DNA of 38,961 nt from Candidatus Bathyarchaeota archaeon (GCA_018396915.1 JAGTRD010000017.1:1-38961); one strand, 5' to 3'; counted from the stretch's first letter, positions 1 to 8,724 are shown. The notes: generated by a model not told the origin, from the letters alone. Translations and numbers: made by a program.

Positions 1-1029
1 GTGATTATTCCGTCGAATACTACTGCATGTACACCTTCTGCTATTTTCAACTTTTCAGCGAGTTCGCTCACAGGCATCCTCTCGATGGGGTTTCCCCTCT
101 CGTCGAACGTTATGGCTTCGAGGGTTTCTTTCAGTTCCTTGACTGCTTCAACTATGTATTCCGGCTGTTGCTGAGCCTGAGCCTTCACTGGATGGGGCTC
201 CTCATACCTCCTCTTGACTGGAATCTTCTCCCTCAGGCATCTCATAACCTCCTTTGGAGTGAGGTCCTCAACCTCCTTTCCTGGAGGTGCCCTGGCGACA
301 TAGTCGAGCTCAGCAACCTGCATCAGCTCTTTGAGTATCAGGTCTCCACCTCTGTCCCCGTCCAGGAATGCTGTGACTTCTTTGTCTTTGCATAGATTTA
401 TTATTGTTTGAGGGACCTTTGTTCCATCCATTCCTATAACATTCTTTATTCCACACTTCAGCAGGTTTATGACGTCGGCTCTTCCCTCAACCAGTATTAT
501 TGACCCGCTGGTTGCAACTTCTGGTCCTGCAGGCAACTCTTCAGGGCCGTACTTTGATACTTCAGCAGGTCTGACAGCCTCTGTGATCTCCCTTATAATC
601 TCGTCTGTGCTCGGTGTAGACTCGACTAGCCAGTCTTGAAGTATCTGTTTTGCTTTACTCATTATTGCTCGACGTTTAGCCTCACGTTCATCTTGGACTG
701 GTTCGAGGGTTATCTTCGCATTGCATGGACCTATTCTGTCGACGCTCTCTATTGCGGCTGCTATGATCGCTGTTGAAGCCTTATCTAGACTCGAAGGTAT
801 TGTGATCTCGCCTGTTGTTCTGTCATTCTTGGATTCGAGTTTTATTCCTATTCGGCCGAGTCTTCCACTCTTCTGGAGTTCCCTCAGGTCCAGGTCTGGG
901 CCGAATAGCCCCTCGGTCTGCCCGAAGATCGCTCCGATCACGTCAGGCTTCTCTACTACACCATCAACTTCAAATTTTGCTTTAATCACGTATTTCGGGG
1001 TCTGTATAGACCTCTCAGATTCTTGCATA
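1..1029 (-). CDS. dnaG: Archaeal DnaG-like primase, 3' part cut off by the window edge
   Basis: Archaeal DnaG is a Toprim-fold primase-like protein, also reported with the archaeal exosome. No stop codon is reached before base 1, so 343 N-terminal codons are seen. The translated protein begins MQESERSIQTPKYVIKAKFE. In the middle it has the Toprim glutamate motif (IILVEGRADVINLL) and the acidic motif FLDGDRGGD, followed by a charged proline-containing linker (KRRYEEPHPV) and a conserved-looking C-terminal segment. Two in-frame ATGs exist, at 1035 and 1029. GGAGGT lies 3 nt before the first and 9 nt before the second, so 1029 is preferred. It follows the Toprim protein and tyrS in the same direction, with about 95 nt between it and the Toprim gene, so it may share their transcript or have its own promoter. 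The family call is firm; only the 3' end is missing. Confidence 0.93.
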
Positions 1030-1124
1030 AGCATGCAACCTCCATTACGATTCTATTTTTAATAGGTGAATGTGACAGTTGAATCTTCACCTCTAATTTT
1101 TTAAAGGTTCCATCAGATTCTCAG

Positions 1125-1535
1125 TCAGTCTGATGCCGATTTCCTCCTCAGTCTTTCGACGTATTCCGCAAGCTCCTCTACGGCTCTTACGTCTGGTCTG
1201 CATAGGGCTTTCAGCCTCTTCCAAGCTGTTATATCAGCTTTGACTTTCATGTGGGTGAGTTCGTCTACCAGCCTGGCTGCTAGGTATGTTCCTTCCCTGT
1301 CGAAGTCCGTTAGGACCGCAACCTCCCTATCGCCTATGAGATTCCCTGTGAAGTCGTGGAAGCTGTCGCCCCTCGCCTTCAAACATATTATCTCGCCTTG
1401 AATTCTGAGGCGTCTGAGGGCGACCTCATCCCTCCTACCTTCAACTATGATTGGGATTCCGCTCTCAGACTGGCTGATCAACTTTTTTATTGTCTTCTCT
1501 ATCTCTTCAAGTTTTCGCCTTATACTGGAGTTCAA
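1125..1535 (-). CDS. Small stand-alone Toprim-domain protein (UPF0292-like)
   Basis: A 136-residue protein made of a short N-terminal helical region and one Toprim fold. The Toprim signature is visible as the glutamate motif IIVEGRRDEVALRRL (about residues 28-42) and the acidic motif LTDFDREG (about 75-82), the metal-binding residues used by primases, topoisomerases and RNase M5-type nucleases. Small archaeal proteins of this size form the UPF0292 family, of unproven function; a nucleic-acid processing role is inferred. It starts with TTG 6 nt after the tyrS stop codon with no clear Shine-Dalgarno, which suggests translational coupling to tyrS. The adjacent downstream gene is another Toprim protein, DnaG, but the two are not close paralogues. 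Confidence 0.8.
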   Translation of the reverse strand: MNSSIRRKLEEIEKTIKKLISQSESGIPIIVEGRRDEVALRRLRIQGEIICLKARGDSFHDFTGNLIGDREVAVLTDFDREGTYLAARLVDELTHMKVKADITAWKRLKALCRPDVRAVEELAEYVERLRRKSASD

Positions 1536-1541
1536 TTTGAA

Positions 1542-2630
1542 CTATCTCGTGACATCCATATTCTTCATCATTTCGAGTAGTTTAGGGTTCTCCTTGAAGT
1601 GTCTCCTTACATTTTCAAGGAGCTTGATGAGCTCTTCGGCTACTCCGTTCTTCAAGTCTAACGGATGGATCCTTCCGTTTCGATACTCATTTTCCAAGAG
1701 CTCATAGTCTGTGAATATTGTGTCTCCACCATACTTTTGGGGTCTAGGAATATTGATCTCTCCCCTCTCAGGCATGATTATGTATTTCACTATCTCCATA
1801 ATGGGGTTTCCACTGGTCTCTCTGGGTGGACAGAAGGCGTTCCTTATCTTCATCTTGACCTCTTCAGGCTCGTCGTGAATCAGGATTGAGCTTCCAGGTA
1901 TGCTCTTTGACATTTTGGAGCCTATCATGAGACTTACCTTCTTGTCTTCGTCGAATATGCTCCCTGTATCCTCGACTGGACCCTTCAACCCTGTGAGTAG
2001 GGGTGTGTGTATGCATACTGGTTTCTTCCATCTGTATCTTTCAGCCGCCTCCCTGGCGAGCATGTGGGCCTTCCTCTGGTCTATTCCTGCGCATGCAACA
2101 TCTATATTCATGTGGAATATGTCTGCGGCTTGCATGCATGGGTAGATTATCGTCGCAGCTTCAACCTCCGAGTCGGTGAGGCTCCTACCCATTATGGGTA
2201 GGGCTCTCAGAACTCTGTTCAAGGTTGCGCTCTTGGCTACTTTAATCACTCTCTCCCAGTATTCTGGGTTTGCGGCGAGGTCTGATGTCCATACATATCT
2301 GACTTTGGATGGGTCTATGCCTATTGCTGTGAAGCATTCTTTGAAGTATTCCCCGCAGGTTTTTATATTCTCCATTTTTCCACCTAGCTTATTGTTTATT
2401 AGTGAGTGCCAGTCTGCGAGGAAGATTGTGAAGTCGAAGCCTGCCTCGATCATGTCTTTAATCTTTCTTCCACATACCAGGCCCATGCCTAGATGCATCA
2501 TCCCTGAACATTCGAATCCCCAGTATGCTTTTGGTCTCGAGACAGTTTCAAGTAGGATCTTCAACTCTTCGTAGGTGACTGTTTCCTCGACGTTTCTTGT
2601 TGCCAGTGTGATTCTGGTCTCCAGATCCAT
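1542..2630 (-). CDS. tyrS: Tyrosyl-tRNA synthetase, archaeal type
   Basis: Class I aminoacyl-tRNA synthetase that charges tRNA-Tyr in the cytoplasm. It has 362 residues, about the length expected for the compact archaeal/eukaryal TyrRS. The HIGH-equivalent motif is HLGM (residues 46-49, within SGMMHLGMGLVCG), and the KMSKS motif is exact at residues 239-243 (GSKMSKSIPGSS). The segment YPCMQAADIFHMNIDVACAGIDQRK is the tyrosine-binding helix region with the Q..D..Q pattern of this family; the related TrpRS is less likely because of this segment and the length. ATG start with GGTGAG about 6 nt upstream. First gene of the run tyrS, Toprim protein, dnaG. Confidence 0.93.
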   Translation of the reverse strand: MDLETRITLATRNVEETVTYEELKILLETVSRPKAYWGFECSGMMHLGMGLVCGRKIKDMIEAGFDFTIFLADWHSLINNKLGGKMENIKTCGEYFKECFTAIGIDPSKVRYVWTSDLAANPEYWERVIKVAKSATLNRVLRALPIMGRSLTDSEVEAATIIYPCMQAADIFHMNIDVACAGIDQRKAHMLAREAAERYRWKKPVCIHTPLLTGLKGPVEDTGSIFDEDKKVSLMIGSKMSKSIPGSSILIHDEPEEVKMKIRNAFCPPRETSGNPIMEIVKYIIMPERGEINIPRPQKYGGDTIFTDYELLENEYRNGRIHPLDLKNGVAEELIKLLENVRRHFKENPKLLEMMKNMDVTR

Positions 2631-2744
2631 TTTTTCTCACCGCTTCTTTGGATGGTGTTTACCTGATTTTAAAGTCAGGAGAGGCTTCATATGTGGCATC
2701 TAAACCTTAATCACCTATTAATGTTATAATCTTATGATGGGCGC

Positions 2745-2875
2745 CAATAAATGCCTGCCTCCGAGAGAGCCCAGCATAGTGGGGCGTGGCCCCTCGATGA
2801 AGCTGCGGTGTTAGTGTTGTAGGCGACATCCCCGCCGGTTAAACCGGCGTGGCGAAACCCAGAACGCATAAACTT
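2745..2875 (+). ncRNA. Candidate structured RNA or IS605-type right-end (omega-RNA-like) remnant
   Basis: A GC-rich island in a 280-nt gap between tyrS and the AOR gene, with AT-rich flanks. Two perfect inverted repeats are visible. GGGGC-GTG-GCCCC lies at 2781-2793 and is followed by CGATGAAG. CGCCGGTT-A-AACCGGCG lies at 2833-2849. No open frame with protein character crosses it. A GGGGx(n)CCCC hairpin, then GATGAA, then a strong GC hairpin near the 3' edge resembles the right ends of archaeal IS200/IS605 elements that encode TnpB guide RNAs, but no tnpB or tnpA is nearby. A stand-alone housekeeping RNA or a conserved leader is also possible. Strand is assigned from that resemblance only. 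Confidence 0.4.
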
Positions 2876-2913
2876 TAAAAACATTTATTGTTCAAACGGT
2901 CCTTTGATTGTTT

Positions 2914-4671
2914 TTATTCTAGGATCTTTGAGTAGTAGAGTTTTATGCCTCTTCTCAACTGGTCTTCGTCGAGTCTTCCATGAGGGGTCTCGACCTCAAG
3001 GATTCTTTTCGGTATTCGCAGATTTTCATATTCGAATCCTTCTCTGAACTTGAATCTGTTCTTCACTCTCAAAATCTCTGCTCCGAGTCTTCTGAGTTCC
3101 TGTTGGTCGAGGTTGTAGCCTAGGACTGTGAGGGCTTTGGCTACGAATTCTGGTGTATAGTTTCCTCTTGCGAAGTAGCAGATGACTAGGCTGGATAATA
3201 TTTGGCGCCAACACTCCTCATCGAATAGCTGGTTCACAGTCTCTTCGATTGATTGTGTGGTCTTTGATGTGTATGTTCTCTGGTCGATGCTGTATCCTGC
3301 GCTGTCGAGGTGGCTGTGTCTGGCTCCTGTTATGAAGCCTAGGTGGCATGCTGGTCCGGTGTGGTAGCCGGGCATCTCGTTTCCTCCGTATGCTAGGGCG
3401 AAATCTTTTCCGCCGTATATTGTTGAGGCGTATTCTACTCCTCTCGCCAATGCCTTGTAGAAATCGTTCGGCTGCTTCACTATCATCCTTATCGCTTCAA
3501 GATAGTTCTCAACTTTCCCCCAGGTGAGTCTCAGTCCAACCTCATTCTCTGAGACTAAGCCTCTCTCCTGGGCTTCTGTAGCCCATGCCAAGGTTACTCC
3601 TGTACTTATTGCGTCCAACCCTTGAATCTCAACCTCGTCTAGGAGTCTGAGTAGGCTCCTCGGATCAGATACTTCAAGCATGGAGCCGAGGGCATATATC
3701 AACTCGTAATCGTATGAGATCATTGATGTCTTGTAGAAGTATGGGTCTGAGGTGTATGGTTCCCTCAGTGCTGCCAGATGTATGCAGCTGACTGGGCAGT
3801 GTGAGCATGCGACTCTTCTTCCAAGATAGTTTGCTGCGAAATTCTCCCCTGAGATCGCTTCTCCACCTTCGAAGCTTGTTTCTCTGAGGTTTCTTGTAGG
3901 TAGACTCTTAGACTCGTTCAGAATGTTGACGTTCATTGAGGTTCCTAATTCATGATACTTCTTCATCGAAGGCGACTTCGTCACACTCTCAAATATCTCC
4001 CTGTAAGCTTCACGGTAACTCTTCGGATCCTTGACTTTCAACCTTCGGTCTCCAGCTATCATGATAGCCTTCAACTTTTTACTTCCGAAGACCGCGCCCA
4101 AACCAAGTCTTCCGAAGTGTCTGTATGTCTCTGTTATCACACATGCGTATGATACGAGCCGCTCCCCTGCCCTTCCTATCCTCATTATTGATCTCAGACC
4201 TGAACCTGGCTCCCTCTCCCTTATCACCCTCCCAACCGTGTAGCTGCTCCCCATACCCCATATTGCAGATGCGTCTCTGAAGTAGACTCTCTCACCTTGG
4301 ATCGAGAGGTATACTGGAATGTTACTTGCTCCTTTCACAACTATGGCTCCGTAACCTGCCAGCCTTATCGCTACTGCGCTTCTTCCTCCAGCGTGGCTCT
4401 CACCCAGATTTCCAGTCAGTGGAGACTTGAACATCGCCACAGCCTTTGAGGCTAGGGGGAATACTCCACATAACGGTCCGACCGTGATTATTATCGGGTT
4501 CTCTGGACCTAGAGGGTCTACGCCTCTTGGACACTCCTGAAGGAGTAGGTTTGAAGCTACACCTGACCCTCCAAGATATTTCTCGAAGAGTTCAGTCTTC
4601 TCCTCAATCCAGAAGTCTCGGCTTGTGAGATCGATATATAATACTCTGGATAATGGGTCTCCAACAATCAT
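2914..4671 (-). CDS. Tungsten-containing aldehyde ferredoxin oxidoreductase family enzyme
   Basis: Oxidises an aldehyde to the acid with ferredoxin as electron acceptor, using a tungsten bis-pterin cofactor and one [4Fe-4S] cluster. The protein has 585 residues. The cluster ligands sit at C289, C292 and C296 (ACSHCPVSC) and C498 (SLVICYF), almost the same positions as in the Pyrococcus AOR. The N-terminal half shows the AOR pattern KYLGGSGVAS, GPLCGVFPLASKAV and SPLTGNLGESHAGG. The aldehyde substrate cannot be read from the sequence. Its ATG overlaps the stop of the upstream ferredoxin gene (ATGA, 4668-4671), so the two are co-translated and the ferredoxin is the likely electron partner. The tungstate transporter tupABC about 20 kb away in this window fits the cofactor need. 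Confidence 0.93.
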   Translation of the reverse strand: MIVGDPLSRVLYIDLTSRDFWIEEKTELFEKYLGGSGVASNLLLQECPRGVDPLGPENPIIITVGPLCGVFPLASKAVAMFKSPLTGNLGESHAGGRSAVAIRLAGYGAIVVKGASNIPVYLSIQGERVYFRDASAIWGMGSSYTVGRVIREREPGSGLRSIMRIGRAGERLVSYACVITETYRHFGRLGLGAVFGSKKLKAIMIAGDRRLKVKDPKSYREAYREIFESVTKSPSMKKYHELGTSMNVNILNESKSLPTRNLRETSFEGGEAISGENFAANYLGRRVACSHCPVSCIHLAALREPYTSDPYFYKTSMISYDYELIYALGSMLEVSDPRSLLRLLDEVEIQGLDAISTGVTLAWATEAQERGLVSENEVGLRLTWGKVENYLEAIRMIVKQPNDFYKALARGVEYASTIYGGKDFALAYGGNEMPGYHTGPACHLGFITGARHSHLDSAGYSIDQRTYTSKTTQSIEETVNQLFDEECWRQILSSLVICYFARGNYTPEFVAKALTVLGYNLDQQELRRLGAEILRVKNRFKFREGFEYENLRIPKRILEVETPHGRLDEDQLRRGIKLYYSKILE

Positions 4672-5096
4672 CTCTCATCTACCATCGTAGGCTCTATCTT
4701 CAGGACGTCGTAAGGGCAATGTGAGACACATATCCCGCAATGGACACAGATGATCGGTTTATTCTTCTCCCAATCCCAGAATATTGCTCTTAGGGTGCAG
4801 GCCTCCACACAGCTTCTGCAGCCTATGCATCTCTTTCTATCTAAGATAACCCCTCCGTGGGGTCTCTTGACCAGGGCGTCTGTGGGGCAGACCTTCATGC
4901 AGGGTGGGTCGGCGCAACCCCTGCAGACGTAAACTATGAACCCACGCTCCACACCACCCGCTGAGCCTACATGTATAGCGGACCTCCCCAAACCTGCGTC
5001 GCCGAATCTTCTTGAGCATGCGAACATGCAACATTGACAGCCGACGCATAGATTAACGTCCCTTACAGATATCCTACCCATCACTCTGCCGCTCAA
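4668..5096 (-). CDS. Four-cluster [4Fe-4S] ferredoxin-type electron carrier for the AOR
   Basis: A 142-residue polyferredoxin of the HycB/CooF/AOR-associated type. Four cysteine groups can be read in order: CVGCQCCMFAC (from residue 17), CRGCADPPCMKVC, CIGCRSCVEAC and CVHCGICVSHC, enough ligands for four [4Fe-4S] clusters. Members of this family shuttle electrons between an oxidoreductase and its acceptor in the cytoplasm. It directly precedes and overlaps the AOR gene, so it is the probable small partner subunit. The frame opens at a TTG (5096) behind AAGG; an ATG five codons further in (5081, MGRISVRD) is an alternative start. A repeat element lies about 160 nt upstream in the leader region. 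Confidence 0.88.
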   Translation of the reverse strand: MSGRVMGRISVRDVNLCVGCQCCMFACSRRFGDAGLGRSAIHVGSAGGVERGFIVYVCRGCADPPCMKVCPTDALVKRPHGGVILDRKRCIGCRSCVEACTLRAIFWDWEKNKPIICVHCGICVSHCPYDVLKIEPTMVDER

Positions 5097-5254
5097 ACCT
5101 TACTGGCCTCCAACATGCCCGGTTGACGGTGAATCGAGACCCAGAATGGTGTGGAGAGACCTCTTTCTCTGGAAGATTCCATATGGGTTGGATGCCTGAC
5201 CTACTTTAGTCTTCCGATCCAGGTTTACCAGGCATATCATGTGGATTACCTCCT

Positions 5255-5301
5255 GAAGGTGGGTATGGGGGTGGGGGGGTCTCAGCCCCAATCACATAAT
5301 A
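5255..5301 (-). repeat. G/C-tract repeat, copy A
   Basis: Read on the minus strand this copy runs TATGTGATTGGGGCTGAG followed by C-tracts (ACCCCCCCACCCCCATACCC). About 37 nt match copy B at 10662-10701 on the plus strand with two substitutions and small length changes in the C-runs. It contains the hairpin TGGGG-CTGAGA-CCCC. The opposite strand has four runs of G (GG, GGG, GGGGG, GGGGGGG) separated by 1-3 nt, a G-quadruplex pattern. It lies about 60 nt downstream of the secreted-protein gene and about 160 nt upstream of the ferredoxin gene, in the same orientation as both. Confidence 0.7.
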
Positions 5302-5339
5302 TTCCCACCATGGTGGAGGAGTATGTTACTATCAAGTTG

Positions 5340-5357
5340 CGAGACGTTCAGTCTCTC
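5340..5357 (-). terminator. Hairpin directly after the secreted-protein stop codon
   Basis: GAGAC-GTTCA-GTCTC (5341-5355) is a perfect 5-bp stem with a 5-nt loop starting a few bases beyond the TAA at 5361-5359. Its position suits a 3'-end or transcript-stability element. No long T-run follows on the minus strand, so true terminator activity is uncertain. Confidence 0.35.
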
Positions 5358-5358
5358 A

Positions 5359-8300
5359 TTATAGGGTTCCAGTCGGTCGGTTTGACCGAAACTTCCTCAG
5401 AAACCCACAGATTATACTGAGTATCTTGGCTGAGAGAAGTATTGAAGCGGTGATTGTGGATATGACGAAGCAGGATGTGGCGACCATCATAAGCCCAGAA
5501 TGTCCGGTGAACTCGCCGGTGAACGAGAGTACTGAGCTGAGAAGAAAGGTCATTGAGGTGAGTCTCAAGATAGTGCCTGAGAGTCTCCTCTTAAAGAGCA
5601 GTATGGGCGCAAGTGCTGGGCTGAAGTAGACGGTGCCTATGAGGAAGCTTGCCACAAACCCTGATGTGTAAACCGCAAATTCAGGCGTATGCTGGAAGAT
5701 CTTGTAGGAGGTCGACGCAACATAGAGTATCTTGATGAGCGGGTGGAGTATGAGTCTTGCAAATGATTTTGCGGAGCTGCTCTGATTTATGTAGTCAGCC
5801 ACATACGGGCTGAATGAGTAGTACCAAATGTTGAAGGCTGACATGAAACTCTCCCCTGCAAAGGTCTTCCTCACCTGATTATCCCTGAAGCCTCTGAGAA
5901 ACTGAACTTCACCTGAGAGTTCGGAGCCGTATGTTGCTGTGGCGACTATGCAGGCGCCCATACTCAGCCTAGCCTGGACCGTATGGACGATATTGTCACC
6001 TACAGCGGTTACGGTGAGGACGTATGAGCCTACAGGTGTCGTGGGGTATGTGTTGATGGTGAGTGTCGCTGTCCCTGGGGGTTGTAGGGTTCTTGGGTTG
6101 AATGTGCTGTTCGAATTCACAGGCATCCCCTTGACTCCCAAGGTCACAGGCAGATTGAATCCGCCTAAAGATTCGAGTCTTATAACGTAGAATGTTGATT
6201 GGCCTGGACCTATCCTCTGATGGTCTGGTGAGATGGATATTGAAAAGTCCCTCTTCACCTGGCCGTAGATGGCTATGTAGACTCCTCCTGAGGAGATTGT
6301 TCTCGAAGTCGTGTTCGAAGCTATATCTTGCCATTTCGAGAATGTGCGTCCAGCCTTGTCGGTCGCAGCTGCCACGACCGTATGGCTTCCAGTCACTGTT
6401 CGAAAAGTGTATGGTGTGGTGTATATCTTGCCATCCCAAGTGAATTGGGCCTCAGTCTCCTCACCTGTAGGTGCATATAGAGCTCTGACGGTGACGTCGT
6501 AGGAGCCTAGACTCTGATATATCGCAACAGCGACACGGGGCGCATCCATAGTCACCTCCACAGGATTACTTGCAGTCTCTGAACCGTCAACCATCCACGC
6601 CTTGAAAGTGTATCCTGAGAGAGGCGGCGCAGTCAACGTTACCTTCGACCTTGAATCGTACCATCCAGAACCGTTGATTTGAATCAAACCGGAAGGTATT
6701 GTTGAGATGTTGAGCATGTACTGGGTCTTGTACAGGCCTGTAACTGTGAGGGGATCCGTGACGGTCAACGGAGATCTCGAGGAGACCTCAACGAGCAGAT
6801 ATCGGGTTGTCTCATCGGTCAAGTTTCCAGCATATGTGAAGCTATGGTTTGAACCGCTAGTCCACCAGAAACTGACTGGCAGAGTGTATATCGTTCCATC
6901 TATCGTCGCCGGAACAGGTTTACCTGAACCGTTCTGCTGGAAAAGAATGTAGACCTGCCTCAGATATGTGAAGGTGACTGTTGCCTCAGAAGTCACAACC
7001 TGAATATTTGGTGAGGCGTGGTATCTCTCTGTAGATGAGACGTTGACGTAACTGTCGACTTGGATGGTATGTGTCGTACCCATATCGAAGGTTAAGGTTG
7101 CGGTTCCACCACCCTGAACCGTGCCCTTGACCGTTCCGTCGACTTGGAGGGTCGTCGAATATGTCGAAGGTAAACCTTGAATTTTAACAGTCACAGTGTA
7201 CGGTGTCGGTGAGGGTGCTGTTGAATTCATCCAGACGACGCGGGTATAAGGGTTTGGCTTACCGAACTTTCTCTGAAAACCTCCTGAAGAGAGGGTTATC
7301 TCGAGTGGAAGGGTCTGTGTGGAGGCTTCAATCTTGAAGGCGCCCCTAGTATTCAATTTGACAGTTCCTCCAGTAGCGGTCACCGTCGCTGGGACAGGTT
7401 TTCCGCTGCTGTCCAATGTGACCCCGTAAAGATTCATGTCAGGCTGCTCAATAAACCTAGACTCTCCTTGGCTGAATGCATAGTTTCTAGCCGTGTAGTT
7501 TATGTCGCTGAAGATTGTTGAAGCAACTATCTCATATCCACCTGCCTGGTAAGGTGTTGGAGAGAGATCCAGATACCCCATACCGTCAGAGCCTGTGATG
7601 GCCTGGCCTGAATTGACCACCCTACCTTCGACATCCATAACCTTTACGTTCACCCTCAAACCGCCCATAGGAGTCTCCTCTCCATATGAGCTCCTGAGAA
7701 AGGTCATCACCCAGACTCTTGTAGGATTCTCCGGTCTATATGGGTATACTCCGATATGGAATCCTGTCCTGACGAGCGTGTATGTTATAGGCTGGTATCC
7801 AACCCATACATCAGCCAACTGACCCTCAACAAGCCTTCCAGCGGCGACTTGCCGTATTGCGAGTTTGAACCTGAGATCGTCGAAGTAAGGGTTAGCTGGG
7901 GCTTCTGAGTAGAGAGCCTGATTCAGCCTCTTCAAGAAGTCGTATGGATTCGATGTGCTGGTTGACAGTTCACAGGTCAGTATGAAGAACATTGCGGAGG
8001 AGATTCTGTAGGATATGTCTGGGTTGAATTTCAAAAAGAAGTTGGGGGTCCCTCCGACAACTCGGCTTCCCATATAGCTCCAAACATCATAATACTTCAG
8101 GTTGACTATAGGATCCCTGTATACGATGTCTCTCACCCCCTTATTCTTAAGGTTCATGGCGACTATCTGAGTAGCGGCCTCAGTCATCCCCTCCTCAGCC
8201 CAAGTTTCAGTCAAGACTATTGCGTCGTGGAATGCGTGGATCAGCTCATGTGTGAATATCGCATCCCAAGTTGGGGATGTCCCTGATGGTGATGGTAATT

Positions 8301-8724
8301 GGCTTAGAACGATCGTGTTGTTCGCTGGGATATAGAAGTTCCAAGGATACCAATCCCTATCATACTTCAGAGTCACAGTGATGGTGTTTGAAGGGTCGCC
8401 GTAGATGGTCTTGATTTCAGGGTATACAATGTCGAAGAGGGTCTGAACATAGGATCTATAGTCGACTGGGAAGCTGGTGTGATATATGAGGGTTATGTCC
8501 CCTCCACCGACTGCTCCTGAGGCTGGGGCCCCATAGACCTTCTCAGAGACCTCTAGATCGGTGCGTATAACTCCTCCACAGAGAGGTATAGACACATTAT
8601 CCTCGACATATTGGCGGCTGGAGTATCCCTCCTGGCCTGAGACTCTCAATGATGGTGCTTGGTTGAAAGATGCAGGTAAGAGAATTACAATTATCAGTAT
8701 TAGAGGGTAGAGTTTCAGATTCAT
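5359..8724 (-). CDS. Large secreted HExxH metallopeptidase-like protein with Ig-like repeats, CFI box and C-terminal membrane spans
   Basis: About 1121 residues. A signal peptide (MNLKLYPLILIIVILLPASF) is followed by a peptidase-like domain with FTHELIHAFHD (H159, E160, H163) and WAEEGMTEA (E178 as possible third zinc ligand), the gluzincin pattern HExxH plus downstream glutamate. The middle consists of repeated beta-sandwich segments, a FKAWMVDGSE type repeat, and a DFSISISPDHQRIGPGQ domain like those in the neighbouring Ig-like proteins. At about 925 stands CIVATATYGSEL, the CFI-box seen in archaeal surface proteins. Hydrophobic stretches near 1018-1043, 1052-1068 and 1078-1108 anchor the C-terminus. 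Frames also open at TTG 8754 and ATG 8745; ATG 8724 has AAGGAG upstream and gives the cleanest signal peptide. Substrate unknown; an external protease or wall-associated role is inferred. Confidence 0.75.
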   Translation of the reverse strand: MNLKLYPLILIIVILLPASFNQAPSLRVSGQEGYSSRQYVEDNVSIPLCGGVIRTDLEVSEKVYGAPASGAVGGGDITLIYHTSFPVDYRSYVQTLFDIVYPEIKTIYGDPSNTITVTLKYDRDWYPWNFYIPANNTIVLSQLPSPSGTSPTWDAIFTHELIHAFHDAIVLTETWAEEGMTEAATQIVAMNLKNKGVRDIVYRDPIVNLKYYDVWSYMGSRVVGGTPNFFLKFNPDISYRISSAMFFILTCELSTSTSNPYDFLKRLNQALYSEAPANPYFDDLRFKLAIRQVAAGRLVEGQLADVWVGYQPITYTLVRTGFHIGVYPYRPENPTRVWVMTFLRSSYGEETPMGGLRVNVKVMDVEGRVVNSGQAITGSDGMGYLDLSPTPYQAGGYEIVASTIFSDINYTARNYAFSQGESRFIEQPDMNLYGVTLDSSGKPVPATVTATGGTVKLNTRGAFKIEASTQTLPLEITLSSGGFQRKFGKPNPYTRVVWMNSTAPSPTPYTVTVKIQGLPSTYSTTLQVDGTVKGTVQGGGTATLTFDMGTTHTIQVDSYVNVSSTERYHASPNIQVVTSEATVTFTYLRQVYILFQQNGSGKPVPATIDGTIYTLPVSFWWTSGSNHSFTYAGNLTDETTRYLLVEVSSRSPLTVTDPLTVTGLYKTQYMLNISTIPSGLIQINGSGWYDSRSKVTLTAPPLSGYTFKAWMVDGSETASNPVEVTMDAPRVAVAIYQSLGSYDVTVRALYAPTGEETEAQFTWDGKIYTTPYTFRTVTGSHTVVAAATDKAGRTFSKWQDIASNTTSRTISSGGVYIAIYGQVKRDFSISISPDHQRIGPGQSTFYVIRLESLGGFNLPVTLGVKGMPVNSNSTFNPRTLQPPGTATLTINTYPTTPVGSYVLTVTAVGDNIVHTVQARLSMGACIVATATYGSELSGEVQFLRGFRDNQVRKTFAGESFMSAFNIWYYSFSPYVADYINQSSSAKSFARLILHPLIKILYVASTSYKIFQHTPEFAVYTSGFVASFLIGTVYFSPALAPILLFKRRLSGTILRLTSMTFLLSSVLSFTGEFTGHSGLMMVATSCFVISTITASILLSAKILSIICGFLRKFRSNRPTGTL

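Larger units (their letters stand above)
5097..5358. other. Intergenic region with repeat copy A and a palindrome
   Basis: No protein-like frame is seen between the ferredoxin gene and the stop codon of the large secreted protein. The stretch holds the G/C-tract repeat (about 5255-5301, listed separately), a perfect 12-nt palindrome CCACCATGGTGG at 5305-5316, and the hairpin just after the secreted-protein stop. The promoter of the ferredoxin-AOR operon must lie in the lower-numbered half, but I cannot point to a convincing TATA element there. Confidence 0.5.

Noticed and set aside
5100-5291. 63-codon minus-strand frame upstream of the ferredoxin gene
   Set aside because: It runs through repeat copy A, lacks a ribosome site and looks like non-coding sequence.
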